From Alphaproteobacteria bacterium (lineage in GTDB: Bacteria; Pseudomonadota; Alphaproteobacteria; Rhizobiales; Xanthobacteraceae): DNA of 64,000 nucleotides. Below, in pieces: positions 9,135-16,399 of this stretch. Location of the stretch: assembly GCA_037200445.1 (NCBI GenBank), contig JBBCGH010000001.1, positions 2,728,001-2,792,000 of the forward strand. Direction: 5' to 3'. Numbering within the stretch: the first letter of the stretch is position 1; each line of letters begins with the position of its first letter. The position numbers and the translations under genes were made by a program. The notes beneath the pieces were generated by a model. The model did no database searches and was not told where the DNA came from. It saw only the letters and a program-made list of their open reading frames with translations.

Positions 9135-9452
9135 TCAGGGACGTGCCGTAGTCAGTTTCAGCCCCAGAGCCTGAACGACCTTCATCACGGTGGCGAGTTC
9201 GGGGCGCCCTTGCGGCGAGAGCGCCTTGTAGAGGCTCTCGCGGCCAAGGCCCGCCGAGCGTGCAATGTTGGTCATCCCCTTCGCGCGCGCGATGTCGCCG
9301 AGCGCGGCTGCGATCAGCACCGGATCGCCGTCCTCGAATGCGGCGTTGAGGTAGGCGGCGATATCCTCGTCGCTCTTGAGATGTTCGGCCGCATCCCAGA
9401 CGCGCGTGCGCGTGGCGATTTCGCCGGTGACCTTCTTCTTCGCCTTGGCCAT
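9135..9452 (-). CDS. Antitoxin from internal start within the fused toxin-antitoxin frame
   Basis: Inside the fusion the coding strand reads GTGGAGGAGATGCGGATGGC. A GGAGGAG Shine-Dalgarno sits six bases before the ATG at 9452 (MAKAKKK), with a nearer ATG at 9458. This would give a 105-residue free antitoxin with a C-terminal helix-turn-helix, in the same frame as the long product. Excess free antitoxin is what a type II module normally needs for neutralisation and autoregulation. The start is inferred from the RBS. Confidence 0.6.
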   Translation of the reverse strand: MAKAKKKVTGEIATRTRVWDAAEHLKSDEDIAAYLNAAFEDGDPVLIAAALGDIARAKGMTNIARSAGLGRESLYKALSPQGRPELATVMKVVQALGLKLTTARP

Positions 9453-9752
9453 CCGCATCTCCTCCACGGTTGGCGTGAGACTGACTGCTGCCCGGATGTC
9501 GGCAGCCTGGGTGCTCTTGTCGCCGCCACCCAGAAGAACGATCACGGTCTCACCGCGCTGGACGAAATAGACTCGATAGCCCGGGCCGTAGTCGATCCGT
9601 AGTTCGGAGACGCCACCGCCGACCGATTTCACGTCGCCGGGATTGCCGAGCGAGAGGCGGCGGATGCGGGCAAGAATGCGGCTACGCGCTTCGCGATCCT
9701 TCAGCCGCTCGAACCAGCGTGCATAGGCGTCGGTCTCGCGGATGCGGATCAC
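9135..9752 (-). CDS. In-frame fusion of a RelE/HigB-type toxin and a HigA/HI1420-type antitoxin
   Basis: This is one frame of 205 codons starting with GTG. Residues 1-97 match addiction-module killer proteins (HI1419/RelE type: start [18 protein letters not shown], then [18 protein letters not shown] and a GGDKSTQ segment). Residues 101-205 match the partner antidote family ([17 protein letters not shown], an [20 protein letters not shown] segment, and a helix-turn-helix ending [11 protein letters not shown]). In relatives these are separate adjacent genes. Here there is no stop between them. A strong internal RBS precedes Met101, so a free antitoxin is probably also made. The cassette lies antisense between two copies of a J-domain gene end, which suggests insertion. 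Confidence 0.85.
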   Translation of the reverse strand: MIRIRETDAYARWFERLKDREARSRILARIRRLSLGNPGDVKSVGGGVSELRIDYGPGYRVYFVQRGETVIVLLGGGDKSTQAADIRAAVSLTPTVEEMRMAKAKKKVTGEIATRTRVWDAAEHLKSDEDIAAYLNAAFEDGDPVLIAAALGDIARAKGMTNIARSAGLGRESLYKALSPQGRPELATVMKVVQALGLKLTTARP

Positions 9753-9757
9753 GCGAG

Positions 9758-9786
9758 TATGTATCCTGTAGGATACGAAATCGCAA
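9758..9786 (-). promoter_or_regulatory. Candidate promoter and operator of the toxin-antitoxin gene
   Basis: On the minus strand a -35-like TTGCGA (9786-9781) and a -10-like TACATA (9763-9758) are separated by 17 bp. The spacer contains the inverted repeat GTATCC-N4-GGATAC (9761-9776), a fitting operator for the antitoxin helix-turn-helix. Transcription would begin about at the GTG start, so the message could be leaderless. Confidence 0.5.
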
Positions 9787-10061
9787 GCCTACTGGCAGCG
9801 TATCTTGACCGCCGGGATGCCGGCTGGCGTGAGCACGCGCAGGCCGATGCGGCAGCGGGGCGGGGCAGCGCGCCGCGCGGGCCAATGACGCATGAGGAGG
9901 CCTATCAGATCCTTGGCCTTGAGCCCGGCGCCAAGGCCGAGGAGATCGTCCGCGCCCATCGGACGCTGATGAAACGAATCCACCCCGACCAGGGGGGCAC
10001 GAACTACCTTGCGGCTCGCGTCAACGAGGCCAAGGATACGCTGTTGCGGCAACATCGCTGA
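9759..10061 (+). pseudogene. Duplicated J-domain gene end (fragment)
   Basis: A 100-codon frame repeats the C-terminal part of the J-domain protein at 8424-9122, from LAAYLDRRD through HPD to DTLLRQHR. The first ten residues ([10 protein letters not shown]) are read from the toxin promoter region and are not related. It lacks the membrane segments, so it is most simply the original gene end, cut off when the toxin-antitoxin cassette and a copy of the gene end were placed upstream. A small soluble J protein could still be made if the ATG at 9759 is used, but no good RBS is visible. Confidence 0.75.
9792..10048. repeat. 257-bp direct repeat, copy 2
   Basis: Second copy of the segment at 8853-9109, same orientation, about five substitutions and no gaps. 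It starts 40 bp from the GTG of the fused toxin-antitoxin gene, so the cassette occupies 9110-9791 between the copies. Confidence 0.92.
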
Positions 10062-10202
10062 GACAACTCCGAACTCTACAACTCCAACTCAGCGGCTCGG
10101 ATCTGTTTGACGCGGCGCATTGGCCATTGTTTGTCTGGATTTTAGCGAAAACCGATTGCGGCTTTGCTAACGCGGAACTTTTGCAAGTGCCTCAAAACGA
10201 AG

Positions 10203-10234
10203 CAAAAACGCCCCCGGACCAGGTCCGGAGGCGT
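10203..10234 (-). terminator. Rho-independent terminator after the D,D-carboxypeptidase gene
   Basis: Read on the minus strand, ACGCCTCCGGACC pairs with GGTCCGGGGGCGT (one small mismatch) and is followed by TTTTTGC. It lies 30 bp past the stop of the gene at 10264-11874. Confidence 0.8.
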
Positions 10235-10263
10235 GCGCCGCAACGCGATCCGATCGAAATGCG

Positions 10264-11874
10264 CTAGTTCTTGACCGCCATGCAGGCGATGTCGTTGCGC
10301 TTGAAGTATCTGCAGGCGGCTTCCGCGCCGTCCTGGTCGAAGCCCGCAAAGCGCGCCCGATAGAGCTCCTGGCTGCCTTTCACGACCCGCTCGGTGAAGG
10401 GATCGGCTTTCGCAAGCATACCCTTCGCGAGCGACTGCGCCTCGCGCAGGCGGTCCTGGGCTTCGGCTTCCTTGGGGAACGCGCCGACCTGAATGATCCA
10501 GGGCCCACGAGAATGCGGCGCACGCGGGAGTGCCGAACCCGTCGTGACCGGCACGGCGGTCGCCGAGGCCACCTGGTAGACCGCAGGGGCGGCCGGCTTT
10601 TCCGCTACCACGGGCGCAGCGGCCGCGGGCGTGCTCTTCGCGAAATGCGGCGGCGCAACCATGGCGGTCGGCGCCGGCGAGATCGGCACCATCATCGCAG
10701 TCTGCACGTTGCCGGCCTTCACGGTGATCGTCTTCACCTTGACCGGATTGATCGGTTCCGCGGAGCCGGGCTTTGGCTGAGGTGCAAATGCGGCTCCGAC
10801 CGGCGGCGCCTGGATTGCTCGCGTGTCGGGCGCAGAATTCGTGTCGCCTTCCGGCACTGCATTCGAGGCGATTGAGGGCATCGCATCGGCACGCGCAAAA
10901 CGTGGCGGCTGGGCGACTTGAACGGCCGGTTTCGTCTGTATGGCTGCGATTTCAGCGCTCTCCGCGATCTTCGCGACCGTGCGCTGGGTCGACGCGCTCG
11001 CGATCTCCTGCTCGATGAGCCCCCGCATGCGCGCATCGCGCGCCGCGCCCGACGTGCCGCCGAGCACCACCGCCACGATGTGGCGAGAACCACGCCGCAC
11101 CGAAGAGACGAGGTTGAAGCCACTGTCGCGCGTGTAGCCGGTCTTGATGCCGTCCACGCCCTGCACGCGGCCGAGCAGCTTGTTGTGGTTGCGCATCGCC
11201 CAGCCGCGATAAACGAAGACCGGAGTGCCGAAATAACGATACTCACGCGGGAAGCGGTCCTGGATCGCGCGGCCCAGCGTCGCCTGATCGCGCGCCGTGG
11301 TGATCTGATCCGTGTCCGGCAGGCCGGATGCGTTGACATAGATCGTTCGGCTCATCCCGAGCACACGCGCCTTGCGCGTCATCATTCGGCCGAACGTGTC
11401 CTCATCGCCGCCGATTGCCTCGGCTACGACCACCGCCACGTCGTTCGCCGACTTGGTCACCAGCGCGCGGATCGCATCTTCGACCGCGATGGTCTGGCCC
11501 GGCATCAGGCCGAGCTTCGAAGGCGCCTGCTGCGACGCGTGCTCGGAGACCTCTAGGCGGGAATCGAGGCGCAGCTTGCCGGCCTCGAGCTGCTCAAACA
11601 GCAAATAGAGCGTCATGATCTTGGTGAGCGAAGCCGGATGGCGGAGGCTGTCTGCATTGGTGTCGTGCAGCACCGCGCCGGAATTCGCATCGACCACGAT
11701 GTCGGCATAAGGCGGAGTGTAGGCAGCAACACGGGCGAAATGCCCAGGGTGGCGCTTGCCACGCCGCGATCGCGCATCGGCCGGATCGCTTGCCACGGCG
11801 GCCAGCGCCACGACGGCGGTGAGGGTCCAGAGTCCGAAGCGCAGGCCGTCCGCCGGCCGAATTCCGCGGAGCAT
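10264..11874 (-). CDS. D-alanyl-D-alanine carboxypeptidase (PBP5/DacA type) with SPOR domain
   Basis: It removes the terminal D-Ala from peptidoglycan pentapeptides in the periplasm. Counting from ATG 11874 (536 residues), a signal or anchor segment lies at about residues 14-30. The penicillin-binding motifs are S82-L-T-K85 (active serine), S142-A-N144 and K244-T-G246. A long Pro/Ala linker follows. The last 80 residues (WIIQVGAFPKEAEAQDRL onward) form a SPOR domain, which binds denuded glycan at the septum. An upstream in-frame GTG (11895) would add seven residues. The gene is divergent from the phasin gene and ends at a good terminator. Confidence 0.92.
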   Translation of the reverse strand: MLRGIRPADGLRFGLWTLTAVVALAAVASDPADARSRRGKRHPGHFARVAAYTPPYADIVVDANSGAVLHDTNADSLRHPASLTKIMTLYLLFEQLEAGKLRLDSRLEVSEHASQQAPSKLGLMPGQTIAVEDAIRALVTKSANDVAVVVAEAIGGDEDTFGRMMTRKARVLGMSRTIYVNASGLPDTDQITTARDQATLGRAIQDRFPREYRYFGTPVFVYRGWAMRNHNKLLGRVQGVDGIKTGYTRDSGFNLVSSVRRGSRHIVAVVLGGTSGAARDARMRGLIEQEIASASTQRTVAKIAESAEIAAIQTKPAVQVAQPPRFARADAMPSIASNAVPEGDTNSAPDTRAIQAPPVGAAFAPQPKPGSAEPINPVKVKTITVKAGNVQTAMMVPISPAPTAMVAPPHFAKSTPAAAAPVVAEKPAAPAVYQVASATAVPVTTGSALPRAPHSRGPWIIQVGAFPKEAEAQDRLREAQSLAKGMLAKADPFTERVVKGSQELYRARFAGFDQDGAEAACRYFKRNDIACMAVKN

Positions 11875-12133
11875 TCGTTGTCCCCGTCCCAACACGCGGA
11901 AGGCGAGCGCCCCCGACGATCCCTGTTTGCCCGAATCCCGCGATCAGTCTCGCTCCGAGATACCGCGCCCGCAAGCCGAGCAGGGGGCGCCTGGAGCGAT
12001 GCAATCACGGCCAAAACGGGCCTTGCCGCATCGTCGCGGCACAGACTCCAACCGTAGGGGAAACGTTCTTGCCAAACTGTTAAGCGACTTGACCCATGCT
12101 GACCGCCCGGACCGTTGCTTTTTAAGGCAAATA

Positions 12134-12181
12134 TTGCACTGCAAAATTTCCCTTGCGCTATGCTGCACTGCGATATATATT
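12134..12181 (+). promoter_or_regulatory. Candidate phasin promoter with TGC-palindrome
   Basis: TTGCGC (12153-12158) and TATATT (12176-12181) are spaced by 17 bp, about 92 bp before the phasin ATG. Just upstream is the palindrome TTGCACTGCAA (12134-12144), and CTGCACTGC recurs between the boxes. PhaR repressors of PHA granule genes are reported to bind TGC/GCA-rich palindromes, so this is a plausible PhaR operator. The rest of the 378-bp gap to 11895 shows no gene. Confidence 0.45.
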
Positions 12182-12273
12182 GCGGTCGAGCCGCTGGGGA
12201 CAGTTTCACCGGTAGCCGCAAATCCTAGGAAACCGGGCCTGATGCCAGTGCGGCGGGCCGCAAGAGGTGACTC

Positions 12274-12612
12274 ATGCTCAAGAATTTCGAAGACTTTCAA
12301 AAGCTTGGCAAAGACAACGTCGATACGTGCATGAAGCAGTTCGGCACTGTGTCGAAGGGCTGGCAGGCGATCGCGGCCGAATTCGCCGACTACTCGAAGA
12401 AGAGCTTCGAGGACGGCAGCGCGGCCCTCGAGAAGCTGTTCGGCGCCAAGTCGCTGGAGAAGGCGATCGAGGTGCAGGGCGAGTACGTGAAGAACAGCTA
12501 TGAGGGCTTCGTCGCCGAGGCGACCAAGCTCGGCGAACTCTATACCGAGCTCGCCAAGGAGACCTACAAGCCGTACGAGGGCCTCCTCGCCAAGGTCACG
12601 CCCGCGAAGTAA
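12274..12612 (+). CDS. Phasin family protein
   Basis: This 112-residue, helix-forming protein has the phasin pattern: start MLKNFEDFQKLGKDNVD, then SKGWQAIAAEFADYSKKSFEDG, and LEKAIEVQGEYVKNSYEGF. Phasins coat polyhydroxyalkanoate granules, or act as general cytoplasmic helical proteins in alphaproteobacteria. An AGAGGTG RBS precedes the ATG. A single-gene unit is likely, with its own promoter and a perfect 18-bp terminator hairpin after the stop. No other PHA gene lies nearby. Confidence 0.9.
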   Translation: MLKNFEDFQKLGKDNVDTCMKQFGTVSKGWQAIAAEFADYSKKSFEDGSAALEKLFGAKSLEKAIEVQGEYVKNSYEGFVAEATKLGELYTELAKETYKPYEGLLAKVTPAK

Positions 12613-12629
12613 TCAGGCGGCGCAGAAGC

Positions 12630-12670
12630 AAAACAAAAGGCCCGGCCAATTCGGCCGGGCCTTTTGTTTT
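12630..12670. terminator. Strong bidirectional terminator after the phasin gene
   Basis: A perfect 18-bp stem (12630-12647 with 12653-12670) around a five-base loop. The GC core GGCCCGGCC is flanked by A-rich and T-rich arms, so it can stop transcription from either side. It lies 17 bp after the phasin stop. Confidence 0.9.
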
Positions 12671-12758
12671 GACCCCTCAGGCGGATGGAACGGCTGAGCG
12701 CCGAAAATTGTTTTATGGATGGTGGCGCACTGGGCGCCCCCATGAATGGCAGGCTCCC

Positions 12759-13055
12759 GTGACCCCGAAGACATCCAACAGCCCCAAGCGCGCTGAAGCC
12801 CGCGAGGTTTCGCGGGCCGAAATGATTGCGCGCAAGCTCGCCAAGGTCGCGCCCGAGGAGGATCCCGCCCATGTCGCGGGTGCGATTGCGATCTTCGCGA
12901 CCGAAACGATCAAGCGCAGCGCGAACAATCTCATGGAGGCGCGCGCCTATCTCGATGGCCTCAAGAATGGCATCGATGGCCTGCTGAAGAACGTGTTTTC
13001 TGATGACGTCGGGAAGAAGGGGGAAAGCGAAGGCGAGAAGAAGGGCGAAAACTAA
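12759..13055 (+). CDS. Hypothetical small helical protein
   Basis: I do not recognise this protein. From GTG 12759 it has 98 residues. The middle ([22 protein letters not shown] through [22 protein letters not shown]) looks like a compact helical domain, and the tail is rich in Lys, Glu and Gly. An in-frame ATG at 12669 would add 30 residues but lies inside the terminator arm, so the GTG is preferred. The 3' end overlaps the convergent iron permease gene by 4 bp. Confidence 0.55.
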   Translation: MTPKTSNSPKRAEAREVSRAEMIARKLAKVAPEEDPAHVAGAIAIFATETIKRSANNLMEARAYLDGLKNGIDGLLKNVFSDDVGKKGESEGEKKGEN

Positions 13056-13513
13056 CTCTCCGCCGTGGCCTTCTTTTTTCGGCTCGCAGTTTTCGGCTTT
13101 TTCTCGTCGCGGCGGCTCTCCAGCTCCTGCTGGGCGATCGAAGCTTGCTTCCGGTACAGCTCGTGCAACTCGTCAAGCTCTTCCTCGGACAGCTCCTCGC
13201 AATTGGCGAGCTTGTTGTGTGCACCCTCGACCGCGATGATCAGCTCGGCGAGCTTCACTTGCACCGCAAGGCTATCCCGGTTCTGCGTGTTCTGAATCAG
13301 GAAGACCATGAGAAACGTGACGATCGTGGTGCCGGTATTGATCACCAGCTGCCACGTGTCGCTGTAGCTGAAAATGGGTCCGGTGGCCGCCCACACCAGG
13401 ACAACGACGACGGCGCCCAGGAAAACGACCGGCTTGCCGCAGAAGAGGGACGTCTTTCGGGCGAAGCTGTCAAACCAGCCCCCGCTTCTGGCGTGGCCGT
13501 TCTTTTGTTTCAT
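13052..13513 (-). CDS. Low-affinity iron permease family protein
   Basis: This 153-residue membrane protein matches the small bacterial low-affinity iron permease family: [15 protein letters not shown], then a hydrophobic segment ([20 protein letters not shown]), [21 protein letters not shown] and LIQNTQNRD, ending in a charged tail. Two membrane segments are visible. Start is ATG 13513 (MKQKNG). The open frame to 13699 runs through a terminator and is rejected. The iron role is the family name only. Evidence for transport in bacteria is thin. Confidence 0.88.
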   Translation of the reverse strand: MKQKNGHARSGGWFDSFARKTSLFCGKPVVFLGAVVVVLVWAATGPIFSYSDTWQLVINTGTTIVTFLMVFLIQNTQNRDSLAVQVKLAELIIAVEGAHNKLANCEELSEEELDELHELYRKQASIAQQELESRRDEKKPKTASRKKKATAES

Positions 13514-13574
13514 GCGGCGTGAACGGGCGGTGCAGCATAAAGTTCCATCGATGAAATAGGCGCTCATCCAATAA

Positions 13575-13599
13575 AAAAGCCCGGCCAGGCCGGGCTTTT
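13575..13599 (-). terminator. Terminator after the first TadG-like gene
   Basis: AAAAGCCCGG and CCGGGCTTTT form a hairpin across a short loop (13575-13599). In minus-strand sense it lies 20 bp past the TadG-like stop at 13620 and is followed by a U-run (AAAAAA on the plus strand). Confidence 0.8.
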
Positions 13600-13619
13600 C
13601 CGCATTGAGGAATTGCGGC

Positions 13620-14939
13620 TTACCTCGCGATGCGCAGCTTCGAGAGATTGGTGCCGATCTGGTTGAAGATCGTTCCGATTCCGGACGAGGTGGTGACAAG
13701 GAAGAATTTGTCGGATGTGCTCGCGCAGTTCTGCAGCAGTGTCGATGTGGGGTCGCCGCCGGTGTTGACCTGGACGGTATAGAGCGTGATGCCGGCCGCC
13801 TTCACGTTATTGCACGTCATCTGCTGGCGCGCGTCGATCGAGTTCTGGCTCGTGTACCAGCGATCCTCGGTGTTGAGACCATCGGTCAGCAGGATGATGA
13901 CCTGGCTGTACTGGTAGTTCGGGTCCATCGCCGGCGGCGCCGGGTAGGGGCCACCACCGACGAGCGACATCCAGCCATGCGCAAGCCCGATCGCCTGGTT
14001 GGTATTGCCGGCCGGGCTCATGTTGTTGACCAGTGTGGTCATCCCGGTCCAGTCGTAACTCAGCGGTTTGATCGCCTGCGGGCAGGAGTCGTACTGCTCG
14101 GCCGAGAACATCGTGTCGGTGCTTGCTCCCGGTGCCGTCACGTTGGTGTCGTAGTTGCCGGAGCTCGGCGCGCCGGAGTTGCCACGGTCGGTGACGCACC
14201 CATTCCAGGTGCTATGCTTGGCCTTTTTCCAGGTGCCGCTGGCATTCTGACAGGATGCCTGGTCGGTTGGCGTGTGCCAGCCGTTGTAGTTGCTGCATGT
14301 TCCATTGTTCGCGTCGAAGTCGGTCCAGTCGATCCAAGTTGCGTGGCGGTTGCTGTTGTCGACGTTGATATCCTTCACGAATGGAATGATCGAGACGTAA
14401 ACGTCGCCGTTCTGGGTCGCGGCGTTCTTGAGCTGCGTGAGCAGCGCGTTGGTCGCGGTCTTCAGCGCGCTCATCTTGTTGTCGTCGGCCATCGATCCGG
14501 TGTTGTCGAGCACGAGCGCGACGCGCAGCCGGTTGTTGCCCCACTTCACCGTCGAGGTGCTGCCGATGTTGAGGCTCGAGAATCCCATGATCCGCATGAA
14601 CGAGGTGTCGACCGAGCCGGACACCGAGATCACGAGCTGCGAGCCGCCGGCGGTCGTGTAGGTCGGCGTGATCACGAGGTTCTTCGCCTCCGGGTGATTG
14701 AACATGGCGTTGAAGTAAGCCGTGGTCTGCTGCTGCAGCTGCGCCGGGGTCAGCGTCGGCGCGACCTTCGCCATCGCGAGCGCGGTCGCGTCGATCGCAG
14801 ACTGCATGCCGGTGCGCACCGAATTGGCGCGGCTGTAATCGACCGCAGCGCCGACGAGACCAAATACCGGAATGATGGCGAGCGCGAACATCGGCGCGAC
14901 GCCACCGCGGCGGTCTTTCAGGAAACGGGAGAGCACCAT
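13620..14939 (-). CDS. TadG-like pilus assembly protein with VWA domain, copy A
   Basis: This is a 439-residue protein. Residues 8-38 ([18 protein letters not shown], then [10 protein letters not shown]) are the TadE/TadG-type N-terminal segment that acts as a single membrane anchor. The C-terminal half is a von Willebrand A domain with the metal motif LDNTGSM (about residue 143) and [10 protein letters not shown]. TadG proteins belong to Flp/Tad-type pilus systems on the cell surface, but no tad ATPase, TadE or Flp gene is in the window. It is the last of three tandem paralogues on this strand, 135 bp after copy B, and ends at a terminator. Confidence 0.85.
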   Translation of the reverse strand: MVLSRFLKDRRGGVAPMFALAIIPVFGLVGAAVDYSRANSVRTGMQSAIDATALAMAKVAPTLTPAQLQQQTTAYFNAMFNHPEAKNLVITPTYTTAGGSQLVISVSGSVDTSFMRIMGFSSLNIGSTSTVKWGNNRLRVALVLDNTGSMADDNKMSALKTATNALLTQLKNAATQNGDVYVSIIPFVKDINVDNSNRHATWIDWTDFDANNGTCSNYNGWHTPTDQASCQNASGTWKKAKHSTWNGCVTDRGNSGAPSSGNYDTNVTAPGASTDTMFSAEQYDSCPQAIKPLSYDWTGMTTLVNNMSPAGNTNQAIGLAHGWMSLVGGGPYPAPPAMDPNYQYSQVIILLTDGLNTEDRWYTSQNSIDARQQMTCNNVKAAGITLYTVQVNTGGDPTSTLLQNCASTSDKFFLVTTSSGIGTIFNQIGTNLSKLRIAR

Positions 14940-15074
14940 GACACTAATCCTGGCTTTTGATCTTCCGGCAGATTGCCATCGAGGCTTTTAGATTCCGTTG
15001 AGTCAGTTGCGTACTTTCCGAGGCATTCGAATTATCGTTGGTTAACCATGCAGGCCCCGCTCGGGCGCATGATT

Positions 15075-16388
15075 TCATTTCGTCAGGCGCGCCATCGCGA
15101 CCGCCTTCTGAAACAGCGCGTTCATCGCGTCCGAGATGCCTTGATTGGGGCCCACCTCGAAATAGAGGCCTGGCGATGCGCAACTTTGCATGTTGGTTGC
15201 GATCTGGTCCGCGAACGGACTGATCCAGCTGTTGTACCAGGCGTTGGTCGGCAAGGGCAGGTAGGTGGTGTAGAGCACGGCGATCTTGGTGCCGTTGTTC
15301 TTGATCTGGTCGCACCAGGAGGGATCGAGCGGCTCCTGGCAGCGCACATAGTTCTTCCCGGTCTGCGGATCACTGCCGTTGGTGACGGGCCGTCCGCAAC
15401 CGGGCGAGCCGTTCACCCGGTCGCCGACGCCGTCGGATACGAAGAACAGATACTTCAGCGGCTTCGACGATGTCGTGCCATCGCCCGGCTTCGGAATCTC
15501 GTCCTTCATGTCCTTGAGGACGTCCGGAAAGTCCGTGTCCGTATCATCCGCGTAGTTCTGATAGGGCACCGTCATCAGGTCGATCGCCGAGGCCGACGTC
15601 TTTGCGGTCGACAGGCTCGAGGTGAGCGATTGTATTTTTGTCAGGCCCGTCTTCTGCGCCGAAGCGCCGAACGTGTAGATCGCCATGCGGAACTGGTTGG
15701 AATACGCGGCCGTCGCGGTCGCGGTATCCATCAACTGCTGCGTCGCCGTGCGCAGCACATCGATGCGCGTGGTCACGCCGAGCGTCTTCGCCAGATTGTA
15801 GTAGTTGTTCGGATCGGAGAGGTCGTGGCAGGCAAACGCGCACTGGTCCGCCGTGTTGTTCACCATCTTGGTGATGTCGGCCGTCGTTGCGCCGACGCCC
15901 ATCGACGGCGTGTTGTCGAGCAGCAGGTAGAAGTCGATGAACAGCGGCTGATTGTTCGCTGCGGTCGACGTGCCGCCAATCGTGACCGACGAAAAGCCGA
16001 ACAGCCCCATGAAGCTCATCGGGACCTGAGCGCTGAAGTTCACGGTCGAGGCGATGCTGGTGCCGGTCTTGTTCACGGTCGCCGTGATGCTGTTGAGGGT
16101 GAAGCCCTTCTGGTTGGTGATTTCGGCATTGAACAGCTTGGTTGCTTCCGTCGCTCCGGCCGCAATCGGACCGTCGCTGCTCATGGTCGCGGCAGCCGTC
16201 ATGGCCGCGGAGGACTTGCGCACCGAGCCGAGGCTTGCGGCGTCCGCGGCCGCGAGCAGCTGCGTGCGCACAGTTGCGGCGCGGCTGTAGTCGATCGCAG
16301 CGCCGATCGCCCCGATCAGCGGAATTGCCGCGATCGCAAACATCGGCGCCACGGCGCCGGCGGAGTTCTGGATGAAGCGTTGCAGCAT
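15075..16388 (-). CDS. TadG-like pilus assembly protein with VWA-like domain, copy B
   Basis: This 437-residue paralogue of its two neighbours has the N-terminal segment SAGAVAPMFAIAAIPLIGAIGAAIDYSRA. Its metal-site motif reads LLDNTPSM, so Gly is replaced by Pro compared with copies A and C. The C-terminal half is otherwise the most divergent of the three (several Cys, e.g. CAFACHD and CGRP). Start is ATG 16388. The open frame to 16982 overlaps copy C and is rejected. It lies 11 bp after copy C and is surely co-transcribed with it. Confidence 0.83.
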   Translation of the reverse strand: MLQRFIQNSAGAVAPMFAIAAIPLIGAIGAAIDYSRAATVRTQLLAAADAASLGSVRKSSAAMTAAATMSSDGPIAAGATEATKLFNAEITNQKGFTLNSITATVNKTGTSIASTVNFSAQVPMSFMGLFGFSSVTIGGTSTAANNQPLFIDFYLLLDNTPSMGVGATTADITKMVNNTADQCAFACHDLSDPNNYYNLAKTLGVTTRIDVLRTATQQLMDTATATAAYSNQFRMAIYTFGASAQKTGLTKIQSLTSSLSTAKTSASAIDLMTVPYQNYADDTDTDFPDVLKDMKDEIPKPGDGTTSSKPLKYLFFVSDGVGDRVNGSPGCGRPVTNGSDPQTGKNYVRCQEPLDPSWCDQIKNNGTKIAVLYTTYLPLPTNAWYNSWISPFADQIATNMQSCASPGLYFEVGPNQGISDAMNALFQKAVAMARLTK

Positions 16389-16399
16389 GGTTGTCACCG

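Noticed and set aside
9761-9776. Inverted repeat as a terminator for the J-domain gene
   Set aside because: No U-run follows and it lies in the promoter spacer of the toxin-antitoxin gene. An operator is the better reading.
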